Source: UBA4416 sp043719555 (GTDB taxonomy: Bacteria; Bacteroidota; Bacteroidia; B-17B0; Aurantibacillaceae). Taken from it: DNA of 64,000 nt. The stretch covers positions 6,135 through 70,134 of the forward strand of contig JAYSTR010000085.1 in NCBI GenBank assembly GCA_043719555.1. Reading direction: 5' to 3'. This document shows, piece after piece, positions 44,251 to 53,596 of this stretch. Positions within the stretch are counted from its first letter, which is position 1. Each line of letters starts with the position of its first letter. The notes beneath the pieces were generated by a model. It was not told the origin of the DNA. It made no database searches and saw only the letters and a list, made by a program, of their open reading frames with translations. A program made the position numbers and the translations under genes.

Positions 44251-44401
44251 TTTTGAGTAAAATTTGGTGAAATTTTACTTTGATTATATTACTTTTTAAT
44301 TCGCTCAATACTATGATTATAGAACAATGAGTTGAAATTTACTTAGTGTGATAAGCCATATTAAGAATGGGTTTTTAGAACGGAATCATATTTAGGTGAA
44401 A

Positions 44402-44440
44402 AATAAAGAAGCCATCAATTATATTGATGGCTTCTTTATT
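44402..44440 (-). terminator. Terminator of mdh
   Basis: An 18-bp perfect stem (44402-44419 with 44423-44440), loop TAT, 20 bases past the mdh stop. Between this and the previous terminator (44251-44401) I see no gene or further signal. Confidence 0.9.
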
Positions 44441-44460
44441 AAAAATATAGTTTATAAAAA

Positions 44461-45402
44461 CTACGCTGGAGTTACTGTAGATAATACAGCATTCATATTT
44501 CTAACAGCTTCAGCAGATTTTGCAAATAATGCTTTTTCTTCGTCGTTTAAGTTGAAATCAACAATTTTTTCCCAACCTGTTTTGCCAACGATTACTGGAA
44601 CACCGATACAAATATCTTTTTGTCCATATTCGCCCTCTAATTGAACGCAACAAGTAAATAATTTTTTCTGATCGTTAATGATACTATCAACTAAAGATGC
44701 TACTGATGCACCAGGAGCGTACCAAGCAGATGTGCCTAGCATACCAGTTAATGTTGCGCCACCAACCATCGTATCAGCAGCAACTTTTTTCAAAGTATCA
44801 GCATCTAACATTTGTGAAGCAGGAACGCCATTATAAGTAGCTAAACGAGTTAAAGGAATCATTGTTGTATCTCCGTGTCCACCAATTACATAACCTTGTA
44901 CGTCAGAAGCGGGAACATTTAATGCTTGAGATAAATAACATTTAAAACGGGCACTATCTAAAATACCACCCATACCAATAATACGGTTTTTAGCTAATTT
45001 ACTTTCTTTTAATGCTAAGTAGGTCATTGTATCCATTGGATTAGATACAACGATGATAATTGCATTTGGAGAGTGTTTTAAAACATTTTCTGTTACTGTT
45101 TTAACAATTCCTGCGTTAATTCCAATTAACTCTTCGCGAGTCATACCTGGTTTACGAGGAATACCAGATGTAATTACAACTACTTCAGACCCTGCTGTTT
45201 TAGCATAATCATTAGTACTACCACTAATACGAGTGTTAAAACCGTTTAATGTTGCTGTCTGCATTAAATCTAATGCTTTTCCTTCTGCGAAATTTTCTTT
45301 AATGTCAAGAATTACTACTTCGCTTGCGATACCTCTTACTGCAATATACTCTGCACAAGATGCGCCTACATTACCTGCGCCAATTACTGATACTTTGCTC
45401 AT
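44461..45402 (-). CDS. mdh: Malate dehydrogenase
   Basis: 313 aa, LDH-like (tetrameric) malate dehydrogenase. Rossmann VIGAGNVGASCAEYIA at the N-terminus, GIPRKPGMTREELIGIN (Arg, which selects malate over lactate, where lactate dehydrogenases have Gln), VSNPMDTMTYLALK, and GGHGDTTMIPL with the catalytic His. It oxidises malate to oxaloacetate with NAD+ in the TCA cycle. Single gene with its own terminator. A GAGC-AGTCGA repeat pair lies between it and gyrB. Confidence 0.96.
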   Translation of the reverse strand: MSKVSVIGAGNVGASCAEYIAVRGIASEVVILDIKENFAEGKALDLMQTATLNGFNTRISGSTNDYAKTAGSEVVVITSGIPRKPGMTREELIGINAGIVKTVTENVLKHSPNAIIIVVSNPMDTMTYLALKESKLAKNRIIGMGGILDSARFKCYLSQALNVPASDVQGYVIGGHGDTTMIPLTRLATYNGVPASQMLDADTLKKVAADTMVGGATLTGMLGTSAWYAPGASVASLVDSIINDQKKLFTCCVQLEGEYGQKDICIGVPVIVGKTGWEKIVDFNLNDEEKALFAKSAEAVRNMNAVLSTVTPA

Positions 45403-45450
45403 TTGTTTATTGATTTTAGATTATTGATTATATATTTAATTTTTATTTTT

Positions 45451-45530
45451 TGTTAGTTTGAGCTCTCCCGATAAATATCGACATTAGAATGTTTAAAAAC
45501 TTCCCAATCGACTCCGCTCAGGGCAACAAG
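45451..45530. repeat. GAGC-AGTCGA dispersed repeat, inverted pair
   Basis: 45451-45480 carries GTTAGTTTGAGCTC and a short GAtaaatatCGA. 45500-45528 contains the reverse complement of TTGCCCTGAGCGGAGTCGAT, a related unit in the opposite orientation. Located between mdh and gyrB. Confidence 0.6.
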
Positions 45531-45544
45531 TTTTATAATATTTA

Positions 45545-47500
45545 TTAAGCGTCAATTTTCGCGTACTTCGCATTTTGTTCAATGAATTCTCTACGAGGAG
45601 GAACTTCATCACCCATTAACATCGAAAAAACACGGTCAGCCTCAGCAGCGCTATCAATGTTTACTTGGCGTAACGTTCTGCGTTCTGGATCTAACGTTGT
45701 ATCCCATAATTGTTCAGCATTCATCTCTCCTAAACCTTTATAACGTTGCACGTTTACGCTATCTGTTTTTTCGCCACCAATTTCTTTAATAGCTATAGCA
45801 CGCTCTTCTTCATTCCAGCAATATCTAAATTCTTTACCTTTTTTAACTTGATATAACGGAGGAGCAGCAATATAAACGTGTCCTTTTTCAACTAACTCTT
45901 TCATATGACGGAAAAAGAATGTTAAAATTAGTGTAGTAATATGCGACCCATCAACATCGGCATCACACATAATCACAATTTTATGGTAACGTAATTTTTC
46001 CATATTTAATGCACGGTCATCTTCCTTAGTTCCACGGAAAACGCCTAATGCTGTAAATATATTTTTAATCTCTTCGTTTTCGTAGATTTTATATTCTAAC
46101 GCTTTTTCAACATTTAAAATTTTACCTCGTAAAGGTAATATTGCTTGGTTATCACGGTTACGACCTTGTTTAGCTGTTCCACCTGCCGAGTCACCCTCAA
46201 CTAAAAATAACTCACAAGCATACGGATCTTTGTTTGCACAATCGGCTAATTTACCAGGCAAACCAGAGCCCGACATTACACTTTTACGTTGAACCATTTC
46301 ACGAGCCTTGCGAGCCGCGTGACGAGCCGTAGCAGCTAGTACTACTTTATCTACAATTAATTTAGCTTGCTTAGGATTTTCTTCTAAATAATAACCTAAA
46401 GCTTCACTAATAGCTTGATCAACAGCACCCGTTACTTCGCTATTTCCTAATTTAGTTTTTGTCTGTCCTTCAAATTGTGGTTCCTGCACTTTAACTGAAA
46501 CTACAGCTGTTAAACCCTCACGGAAATCATCACCACTAATTTCAAATTTGACGTTTTTAAACATACCATTTTTTTCGGCATAGTTTTTTAAAGTACGTGT
46601 TAAACCTCTACGGAAACCAGCTAAGTGAGTTCCACCTTCGTGTGTGTTAATATTATTTACATAACTCTGAATACTTTCGCTGTAAGAGTGATTGTACAAC
46701 ATTGCTACTTCAACCGGAATCCCATTTTTTTCGCCTTCGATGTGAATGACATCATCCATTAATTTTTCTTTACCACCATCAATGTATTGAACGAATTCTT
46801 TTAATCCGCCATCACTATGAAACGTTTCTGTATAATTAGTCCCATCTTCGTTTTTATGACGCTCGTCTTCTAATATAATGGTGATACCTTTATTTAAAAA
46901 CGCTAACTCACGCATACGATTTGCCAACGTTGCATAAATATAAACTCCTTCAGTAAAAATACTTAAATCGGGTGTAAAAGTTACTGTAGTTCCTCTATCT
47001 GTTGTATCGCCAACAACTTTAGCAGGATACTGAGGAATACCTTTACGGAATTCCTGCATAGTAATTTTACCATCGCGGTGAACTTCAGCAATTAATGGAT
47101 CAGATAAGGCATTAACACAACTTACACCAACACCATGTAAACCACCAGATACTTTGTAAGTATCTTTGTCAAATTTACCTCCAGCGTGTAATACCGTCAT
47201 TACAACCTCTAAGGCACTTACGCCTAGTTTTGGATGTATGCCTGTAGGAATACCACGACCATCATCTTTAACACGAATAGAGTTGTTTTCTAAAATAGTA
47301 ACTTTAATATCTTTACAGTGACCAGCTAATGCCTCATCAATAGAGTTATCTACAACCTCATAAACTAAATGATGTAAACCTTTAACGCCTATATCGCCAA
47401 TGTACATCGCAGGTCTCTTTCTAACAGCTTCTAATCCTTCTAAAACTTGAATATTATCGGCACCATAATTTGCTTTATCAATAGCAGTATTTTCTTCCAT
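45545..47500 (-). CDS. gyrB: DNA gyrase subunit B
   Basis: 651 aa. GHKL ATPase: YIGDIGVKGLHHLVYEVVDNSIDEAL, DDGRGIP, GGLHGVGVSCVNAL. Second domain GTTVTFTPDLSIF and the Lys in QTKTKLGN. TOPRIM: LFLVEGDSAGGTAKQGRNRDNQAILPL with the metal-binding Glu, and DADVDGSHITTLILTF. C-terminal QRYKGLGEMNAEQLWDTTLDPERRTL. About 150 residues shorter than E. coli GyrB because the extra insert is absent, as in most bacteria. Works with GyrA to introduce negative supercoils; gyrA is not in the window. Confidence 0.97.
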   Translation of the reverse strand: MEENTAIDKANYGADNIQVLEGLEAVRKRPAMYIGDIGVKGLHHLVYEVVDNSIDEALAGHCKDIKVTILENNSIRVKDDGRGIPTGIHPKLGVSALEVVMTVLHAGGKFDKDTYKVSGGLHGVGVSCVNALSDPLIAEVHRDGKITMQEFRKGIPQYPAKVVGDTTDRGTTVTFTPDLSIFTEGVYIYATLANRMRELAFLNKGITIILEDERHKNEDGTNYTETFHSDGGLKEFVQYIDGGKEKLMDDVIHIEGEKNGIPVEVAMLYNHSYSESIQSYVNNINTHEGGTHLAGFRRGLTRTLKNYAEKNGMFKNVKFEISGDDFREGLTAVVSVKVQEPQFEGQTKTKLGNSEVTGAVDQAISEALGYYLEENPKQAKLIVDKVVLAATARHAARKAREMVQRKSVMSGSGLPGKLADCANKDPYACELFLVEGDSAGGTAKQGRNRDNQAILPLRGKILNVEKALEYKIYENEEIKNIFTALGVFRGTKEDDRALNMEKLRYHKIVIMCDADVDGSHITTLILTFFFRHMKELVEKGHVYIAAPPLYQVKKGKEFRYCWNEEERAIAIKEIGGEKTDSVNVQRYKGLGEMNAEQLWDTTLDPERRTLRQVNIDSAAEADRVFSMLMGDEVPPRREFIEQNAKYAKIDA

Positions 47501-47688
47501 ATATGTAGTTTGTTGTATTTTTAATTTAATCCTTAAATATACTGATTTTATTAGGCTTTTGCTTAGTTTGAAGCGTAGAATTTACTAACACTTGTTAACA
47601 ATAATTTTATATAAAAAGTGGAAAATTTTAGTCTTTTTTTTGCTTTTTTAGGTAATATATATTTAACAAATTAACTCGGAACAATTAG

Positions 47689-47696
47689 TACTTTTG
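47689..47696 (+). promoter_or_regulatory. -7 box upstream of the TerC-family gene
   Basis: TACTTTTG, an exact TAnnTTTG match, lies 21 bases before the ATG at 47718. Otherwise the 47501-47717 gap holds only AT-rich sequence and the divergent gyrB upstream region. Confidence 0.5.
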
Positions 47697-47717
47697 CTAC
47701 CCTAAAAACCAATTTTT

Positions 47718-48497
47718 ATGCAAGATATTTTTTCGACTGAAGCCTTATTAAGTTTAATACCATTAACCTTAATGGAAATTTTATTAGGGATAGATAATGT
47801 AATTTTTGTTTCAATCGTTTTAAGTCGGTTAGATAAAGCTGATACTAAAAAAGCCAGCTTAATTTGGATGATAACAGGTATTGCTATGCGTATGGTATTT
47901 TTATTTACGCTAGGCTACTTGCTTAAAGGAGCACACGAATTGTTTCATATATTTTCGCACCCCGTAACTTTAAAAGATTTAATTATGATAGGTGGTGGTT
48001 TATTTTTATTAGTAAACTCTACACTCGAAATACATAATAAACTTGAGGGCGAAGACCCAGATGAAGCATTAAATAACGACAAGAAAAAACCCACAAATTT
48101 TAAATCTATTATTATACAGATGATAATGATTGATATGATTTTTAGTGTAGATGGTATTATTACAGCTATTGGAATGGCTAATAATATTACAATTATGATT
48201 ATTGCCGTGGCGATAAGTATGTTTATTATGTTTTATTTTGCTCCAAAAATTTCCGCCTTTATACACAAACACCCAACATTTAAAATATTAGCCTTATCAT
48301 TTTTAGTATTGATAGCTGTATTATTATTAATAGAAGGTGTGCATATTGATGAAGTAGAAGTACCTAAGGGATACATTTACTTTGCAATGGCATTTTCGTT
48401 TAGTGTGGAGTTATTAAATTTAAAACTACGCAAAACACACAAGCCTGTTGAGCTACGTTCACCAACAATGAAAGAAGAAGAGAGTAAATTGTTGTAA
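47718..48497 (+). CDS. TerC-family integral membrane protein
   Basis: 259 aa with about seven membrane helices. MEILLGIDNVIFVSIVLSRL (Asp in the first helix) and IIIQMIMIDMIFSVDGIITAIGMA (Asp-rich second conserved helix) are the TerC hallmarks. Family members have been linked to tellurite resistance and, in better studied cases (MeeF/MeeY), to Mn2+ export during metalation of secreted proteins. Which role applies here is not visible. Single gene on the plus strand. Confidence 0.93.
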   Translation: MQDIFSTEALLSLIPLTLMEILLGIDNVIFVSIVLSRLDKADTKKASLIWMITGIAMRMVFLFTLGYLLKGAHELFHIFSHPVTLKDLIMIGGGLFLLVNSTLEIHNKLEGEDPDEALNNDKKKPTNFKSIIIQMIMIDMIFSVDGIITAIGMANNITIMIIAVAISMFIMFYFAPKISAFIHKHPTFKILALSFLVLIAVLLLIEGVHIDEVEVPKGYIYFAMAFSFSVELLNLKLRKTHKPVELRSPTMKEEESKLL

Positions 48498-48538
48498 GGT
48501 TTTTTGTAGTTACACCAGCTTTTTTAAATAAAAGTTAA

Positions 48539-49192
48539 TCATTTTATTTTAGTAATTAGTTTTTTAGGTATTTCAAAAAAATCATCTTTTATTTTTTGAG
48601 GAATAATCTCTACGGCATTTTTATTGCAATTATATTCTCCAATTGTAAAATTTCGAATAAGAGGGATAGAATGAGATAGCATTATAAATTTCCCTAAGTG
48701 CTCAGATTTATAATTAGTAAACATTTTATAATCTATTGAATATTTTTTGTTAAAATAAAAATATTCAATAGAACTCGCTAGAATAAAGACATATTCGTCA
48801 TATTTTATACTATTTGTGTTACTTGTATTATTATTTTTATCCGATATAGTTGCACTTTTTCTATAATGGTATTTTTTAAGAATCGCTTCGCTTTCAACTC
48901 CAGCATCTATAATAAATAATGTGTCATTGTTTAAATACTTTTCGTAAATTTTATTTGTAGAACTTTTATATAAAATCCATTCTTTTTTTAGACCATTTCC
49001 TGTCACAAAATAATCACCATTTTTTATATAAAAAATTTCATTTGTTCCTAAACCAATTAATAAAGAACTATCTCTTATATGTGTCTTATTATGTTGGTAA
49101 GAAACAGAATAGACTATTTTACCTTCAAATGTTTGTCCTTGAGATTTAGTTATTAGAAAACATAATATTAATACTAAAATTAAATCTTTCAT
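48539..49192 (-). CDS. Secreted hypothetical protein
   Basis: 217 aa. Signal peptide MKDLILVLILCFLITKSQGQ, then TFEGKIVYSVSYQ, which matches the opening of many Bacteroidota DUF4412/GLPGLI-like periplasmic proteins, although the rest does not clearly follow either. The remainder is beta-rich with Lys/Asn-rich loops. Function unknown. 49 bases separate it from the MBL gene upstream on the same strand. Confidence 0.75.
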   Translation of the reverse strand: MKDLILVLILCFLITKSQGQTFEGKIVYSVSYQHNKTHIRDSSLLIGLGTNEIFYIKNGDYFVTGNGLKKEWILYKSSTNKIYEKYLNNDTLFIIDAGVESEAILKKYHYRKSATISDKNNNTSNTNSIKYDEYVFILASSIEYFYFNKKYSIDYKMFTNYKSEHLGKFIMLSHSIPLIRNFTIGEYNCNKNAVEIIPQKIKDDFFEIPKKLITKIK

Positions 49193-49241
49193 TAATTATT
49201 GATTTAAAATATTTTGAATATAAGAGTATGATTCAATTAAT

Positions 49242-50081
49242 CTACAACTCATTCAAATCAAAACTATTGTTTAATCTAATCCCTTTTTCGGTTTGAGATA
49301 CGGTGCAACATTCAATCGTTGGGTCGTGCTCAAAAAATAACGTCCAGTTATTTTTGGCAGCTTCTCCTAAAATATATTGTTTTTCGGTAAGTGTATTTAA
49401 AGGACGCACATCGTAACCCATTACATAAGGAATAGGAATATGCCCTGTAGATGGAATTAAATCTGCTAAAAAGGCTACAGTTGTGTTTTTGTATTTAATA
49501 ATTGGCAACATCATTGCTTCGGTATGTCCGTTTGCTTCGTATAAGGTAAAGCCAGGTATAATTTCCGAAGTGGCATCAATAAAATTTAGCTGTCCGTTTT
49601 CTTGTATCGGTAAAATGTTTTCTTTAAGGAAACTAGCTTTTTCGCGTGGATTTGGATTTATAGCCCAGTTCCAGTGTTTTTCGTTACACAAGTATTTTGC
49701 GTTTTTAAATGCTGGAAATAATTTTGTTCTATCAGCATTGTAACTGATACTTCCACCACAGTGATCGAAATGTAAATGTGTTAAAAAAACATCTGTAATA
49801 TCGTCTCTATGAAAACCATATTTTGCTAACGATAAATCTAACGTATCATTACCGTGTAAATAATAATAGCCGAAAAATTTATCGTCTTGTTTATTACCCA
49901 TACCATTATCAATTAATATCAACCGGTTGCCATCTTTAACCAATAAGCAACGCATAGCCCACGAGCACATATTGTTTTCGTCGGCCGGATTACTTTTTTG
50001 CCAAACAGATTTAGGTACAACGCCAAACATAGCACCACCATCTAATTTAAAATGTCCTGTATTAATTGAAAATAATTCCAT
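49242..50081 (-). CDS. MBL-fold metallohydrolase
   Basis: 279 aa. Metallo-beta-lactamase fold with zinc motif HLHFDH (His102, His104, Asp106, His107 in THLHFDHCGG), an upstream Asp-containing strand (LILIDNGMGNK), and downstream ligands in EANGHTEAMM and FEHDPT. The overall plan resembles quorum-quenching lactonases or generic MBL hydrolases, but the substrate cannot be deduced. Third gene of a minus-strand run YihY-DUF2279-MBL with 8- and 14-base gaps. Confidence 0.9.
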   Translation of the reverse strand: MELFSINTGHFKLDGGAMFGVVPKSVWQKSNPADENNMCSWAMRCLLVKDGNRLILIDNGMGNKQDDKFFGYYYLHGNDTLDLSLAKYGFHRDDITDVFLTHLHFDHCGGSISYNADRTKLFPAFKNAKYLCNEKHWNWAINPNPREKASFLKENILPIQENGQLNFIDATSEIIPGFTLYEANGHTEAMMLPIIKYKNTTVAFLADLIPSTGHIPIPYVMGYDVRPLNTLTEKQYILGEAAKNNWTLFFEHDPTIECCTVSQTEKGIRLNNSFDLNEL

Positions 50082-50095
50082 AACGAGTTTTGGGT

Positions 50096-50995
50096 TTAAT
50101 ATGCATTAAATTTAAACTTTCCTTCACTTAATTCAACATTTGGGAAAGGTATTTTTATAATATTTATCCAACAAAATATGGCACGTAATAGTTTTGATTT
50201 TGTTTTTATACGAGTTAAATCAGCATCCAAACTAAAATAATATTGAGGATAACGTTTAAAGGTTTTGATATTTCCTTCGTCGTCTTGTATTACAATATTA
50301 TTGTTTCGAGCGCCAATCATACCATTGGCGCCATAGCCAAAAGCAAAACTTAACCAGTTTGGGAATTTAGTTTCGTTTTTAATAAATGAAGTAGGGTTAA
50401 TGCTTAACCAATACGTTTGACCATTATAATCTTTTAATAGTTGTTCGCTAAATGATTTACCTAACAAATCTGAACGATACTGCGCATAGGGCGATGGTGA
50501 AAACGCAAATTTTAATTGTAGGGGTTGTTTATCAAATAGAATTTTTTGGCTAATTGCTAAACTACTTCCAAGTGTATTAGCAGCCATATCGCCCCAGCTA
50601 AATCCCCAGCCTTTGCTATAACCATCCATCATTTCAATAACACTCATATATGCAAAGCCACTTAATCCACCAATAAGTATTTGATTTTTTTTAGTGCATC
50701 CAGCCCAATTCATCGCCTGCATCATTAATCGCCCAGTTTGATAAGTTGAAAGTGAGTGCCCGCATTTATCCATACTTTTCCACTCATCATTATCATTAAA
50801 AGTGTGAAAACTTCCGGAACTGTATTGTTGGTACCAAGCTTGATTTAAATAGACCAAAGTACCAGCTGTAATTGCAATAGATGCGCTCCCTAAAATTATT
50901 TTTTTTGTTTTGTTGTGAGATGGAATACTATCATTGGTTTGAGCACGAAAAAGAGTAGTGGTAAAAATAAATAGCAGTATGTAATATTTATACAC
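50096..50995 (-). CDS. DUF2279 outer-membrane or periplasmic protein
   Basis: 299 aa. Signal peptide (YYILLFIFTTTLFRAQ). DUF2279 signatures: LVYLNQAWYQQYSSGSFH, DNDEWKSMDKCGHSLSTYQTGRLM, IGGLSGFAYMSVIEMMDGYSKGWGFSWGDMAANTLGSSL (internal cores EMMDGYSKGWGFSWGD and GSSLAISQ). Widespread in Bacteroidota, unknown function; the family often contains short hydrophobic helices. Between YihY-like and MBL genes. Confidence 0.88.
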   Translation of the reverse strand: MYKYYILLFIFTTTLFRAQTNDSIPSHNKTKKIILGSASIAITAGTLVYLNQAWYQQYSSGSFHTFNDNDEWKSMDKCGHSLSTYQTGRLMMQAMNWAGCTKKNQILIGGLSGFAYMSVIEMMDGYSKGWGFSWGDMAANTLGSSLAISQKILFDKQPLQLKFAFSPSPYAQYRSDLLGKSFSEQLLKDYNGQTYWLSINPTSFIKNETKFPNWLSFAFGYGANGMIGARNNNIVIQDDEGNIKTFKRYPQYYFSLDADLTRIKTKSKLLRAIFCWINIIKIPFPNVELSEGKFKFNAY

Positions 50996-51003
50996 GTTAT
51001 TAT

Positions 51004-52338
51004 TTATACTAAATCTTTAACTAACATATTCCCTTTTGAGTTATTAAGTGCCTCATCTAAATCTTTTAATAAGCGATTAATAGTTTCTAATTCGGTTGAA
51101 TTATCAATAGGTAAATGATTGGTTCCTTTTTCATCTAATTTATCAATAATAAATTTTACTGTTAATTTAGTGTCGGAAATTCCAGGTTGATAGCCGATTT
51201 CTTTTTCGATATTTTGCGAGCGTACCTCATTAAACACACCAGTCTCAATAAATTCAAAAATAATAGCATTTGCTAAACGCAGTGGTAAATCTAATTTTTG
51301 AGCAATTTGAGAGGCGGTTAAAGCTTCTTTTCCTTCATTAAAATTTTTCACAACTACATTTGCCATCATCAGAGCTATTACGCGCTTGTATCGGTCGCTT
51401 ATATTTGCAATATCATTTTGTAATTCGTAATGCTCCACATTTTGATTTGAAAAAGCTAATTCAGCGCCAAATAAAACAACGAACCAAGAATATTGCACCC
51501 AAATTAAAAATAAGGGTAATGCCGCAAAACTTCCGTAAATGGCATTGTATTGTACGGTATAAATTTGAAACGATACATAAGCCCATTGTAATAATTGAAA
51601 TAAAACTGTAGCAAATATCGCCGCTATGGCCGCTGATTTAAATTGAACTTTTGTATTTGGTAAAACAATGTAAATGAATACAAATAATCCCCACAATAAT
51701 GCAAAAGAAAATAGTTTCATAGCAATAATACTTAAGGGTGATAAAAATTGTGCATGAGATACAACATTACCTACTTGATTATTAATGATGACCGTTAAAC
51801 CACCTGAAAGAATTAAAAATAAAGGTGCAATTAACATAATTGATAAGTAATCAGTTACCTTGCGAACAAATGTACGGCTACGTTTTATTTCCCAAATATC
51901 ATTAAAGCTATCTTCTACATTTCCTAACAATTTCATTACTGACCACAATAATAATACAACACCAACACCTGCAATAACACCACCTTTAGTAGTTTGCAAA
52001 AGAGTATTTGCGTAAACAAAACTTTGTTTTAAAATTGCTTCTTGCTCATGAAATTTCGCTAAAATATCTGCTTGTAATTTATCCTGAAAATCAAAACCTT
52101 TAGCAATGGCAAAAACTAAAGCTATAACAGGTACTATAGAAAACAAGGTATAATAGGTTAGGGCAGTAGCATTGTTTACACAGTTGTCTTCCTTAAAACG
52201 CTTAATACTTAATATAATAACGCGAAGCTGCTTTAATAATAAACCTTGTTTACTACTTAATTTATCAATTCGTAATCGCCATAATTTATTGGTGAAAAAA
52301 TCGATTATCAGTTTAATAAATGAAATTATTTTTACCAT
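51004..52338 (-). CDS. YihY/BrkB-family inner-membrane protein
   Basis: 444 aa from the ATG at 52338; a GTG at 52347 would add three residues. Six hydrophobic segments. NNATALTYYTLFSIVPVIALVFAI, GVGVVLLLWSVMKLLGNVEDSFNDIWEI and FAALPLFLIWVQYSWFVVLFGAELAF are the YihY/BrkB motifs. A C-terminal soluble part of about 130 residues (KRVIALMMANVVVKNFNEGKEALTASQIAQKLDLP) looks like a winged helix. Formerly misannotated as RNase BN; function unknown. First gene of the YihY-DUF2279-MBL run. Confidence 0.9.
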   Translation of the reverse strand: MVKIISFIKLIIDFFTNKLWRLRIDKLSSKQGLLLKQLRVIILSIKRFKEDNCVNNATALTYYTLFSIVPVIALVFAIAKGFDFQDKLQADILAKFHEQEAILKQSFVYANTLLQTTKGGVIAGVGVVLLLWSVMKLLGNVEDSFNDIWEIKRSRTFVRKVTDYLSIMLIAPLFLILSGGLTVIINNQVGNVVSHAQFLSPLSIIAMKLFSFALLWGLFVFIYIVLPNTKVQFKSAAIAAIFATVLFQLLQWAYVSFQIYTVQYNAIYGSFAALPLFLIWVQYSWFVVLFGAELAFSNQNVEHYELQNDIANISDRYKRVIALMMANVVVKNFNEGKEALTASQIAQKLDLPLRLANAIIFEFIETGVFNEVRSQNIEKEIGYQPGISDTKLTVKFIIDKLDEKGTNHLPIDNSTELETINRLLKDLDEALNNSKGNMLVKDLV

Positions 52339-52386
52339 AATATGCACTAAAGATAATCATTTCAAGATAATGATAGATTTAATGAT

Positions 52387-52417
52387 AAAAAAAAGGTTGA
52401 CTAAATGGAGTCAACCT
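52387..52417 (-). terminator. Terminator of the PorE-like/clpS/M48 operon
   Basis: AGGTTGACT (52394-52402) pairs with AGTCAACCT (52409-52417). The A-run at 52387-52393 supplies the U-run on the minus strand. It lies 7 bases past the M48 stop. Confidence 0.85.
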
Positions 52418-52424
52418 CTACTTC

Positions 52425-53279
52425 TTATTTTTTAGTTTTTGTTGATGGAACAACTGCTTTATTTGGAGCAGGTATTGGAGCAGGCGCTATATAATATTTT
52501 TTCGCCTCTGGCATAAATGCTTTTAATGTTGCAATTCGGGTATCATCACTTGGATGTGTACTTAAAATTTCTGGTGGTTTTTGTCCGCCGCTAGCATCTG
52601 CCATTCGTTGCCAAAATGCCACTGCTGCTTCAGGATCATAACCACCCATAGCTGCAAATATTAATCCCATTTTATCAGCTTCTGTTTCGTGATTACGGCT
52701 AAATTTTAACATTCCTAATTGAGATCCCATTCCAAATGATTGTTGAAATAACGCTTGTGCTGCAGCTGGTTTAGTTGACATAACAGCGCCCAGTGCTTGT
52801 CCTCCAAATTGTAATATCATTCCATCACTCATACGTTCGCTTCCGTGGCGTGCAATGGCATGAGCAATTTCATGCCCCATAACTACCGCTAAACTAGCAT
52901 CATCAATTGTAACAGGCAATAAACCTGTGTACACAACTACTTTACCTCCTGGCATACACCAAGCATTTACAGTGTTTTCATCAACTACATTAAAAGCCCA
53001 TGCAAATCCATCTAACTGAGTTGATAAGCCTTTATCTGCATAATATTTTTCAACTGCACCTTGAATTCTTGCTCCAATTTTACGCACAGTAACAACTCTT
53101 GTGTCATTATCAGGTAATGGTTTATTTTCCGCTAAAAATTGATCGTACTGTGAAAAACTCATCGTCATCATTTCACTTTCAGGAACTAATATTAATGAGC
53201 GACGACCAGTAATAGCATTTTTTTGACAAGCAGAAAATAGACTACCGACTATTACTGCTGTTAAGATTATTTTTTTCAT
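52425..53279 (-). CDS. M48-family metalloprotease lipoprotein
   Basis: 284 aa. Lipobox LFSAC (Cys18). Zinc motif HEIAH (His136, Glu137, His140) in VVMGHEIAHAIARH, third ligand Glu in NHETEADKMGL. The layout matches the BepA/LoiP-type periplasmic M48 proteases that maintain outer-membrane proteins. LPDNDTRVVTVRKIGARI and NTVNAWCMPGGKVVVYTGLL are typical of this group. Its place behind the PorE-like gene and clpS suggests, as inference only, a quality-control role for envelope proteins. Confidence 0.92.
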   Translation of the reverse strand: MKKIILTAVIVGSLFSACQKNAITGRRSLILVPESEMMTMSFSQYDQFLAENKPLPDNDTRVVTVRKIGARIQGAVEKYYADKGLSTQLDGFAWAFNVVDENTVNAWCMPGGKVVVYTGLLPVTIDDASLAVVMGHEIAHAIARHGSERMSDGMILQFGGQALGAVMSTKPAAAQALFQQSFGMGSQLGMLKFSRNHETEADKMGLIFAAMGGYDPEAAVAFWQRMADASGGQKPPEILSTHPSDDTRIATLKAFMPEAKKYYIAPAPIPAPNKAVVPSTKTKK

Positions 53280-53292
53280 TTATAAATTTCGT

Positions 53293-53574
53293 TTAATTAA
53301 TTTCTGCACTCAAACCTTTCTCTAGCAAAGCTTCACAAATAGGTTTCAATTTTTTTAATTCTCCTTGTTTTACAGAACATTGTCCTGTATAATGCACTAA
53401 TGTAGCACATTGCTCTGCCTGAACAAAGTCGTGCCCACAATATTTCGTTAAGCATTCAATTACCCATTCGAATGTATTTACATCGTCATTATATAAAACA
53501 ATATGATTTTCTTGTTTTTCTTTAGTTAGAATTTCTTCTTCTAATAAAGTATCTGTATCAAAATGATTATTCAT
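53293..53574 (-). CDS. clpS: ATP-dependent Clp protease adaptor ClpS
   Basis: 93 aa. ENHIVLYNDDVNTFEWVIECL carries the N-degron-binding NDD, and VHYTGQCSVKQGELKKLKPICEAL follows, with the Bacteroidota VH.TGQC pattern. ClpS delivers N-end-rule substrates to ClpA-type unfoldases. It starts 22 bases after the stop of the PorE-like gene and ends 13 bases before the M48 gene. Confidence 0.94.
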   Translation of the reverse strand: MNNHFDTDTLLEEEILTKEKQENHIVLYNDDVNTFEWVIECLTKYCGHDFVQAEQCATLVHYTGQCSVKQGELKKLKPICEALLEKGLSAEIN

Positions 53575-53596
53575 TTTACAAAATTAATTCTAAAAT

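Noticed and set aside
44396..44644. Plus-strand frame across the mdh terminator
   Set aside because: It starts near the perfect 18-bp terminator stem and continues antisense to the conserved end of mdh.
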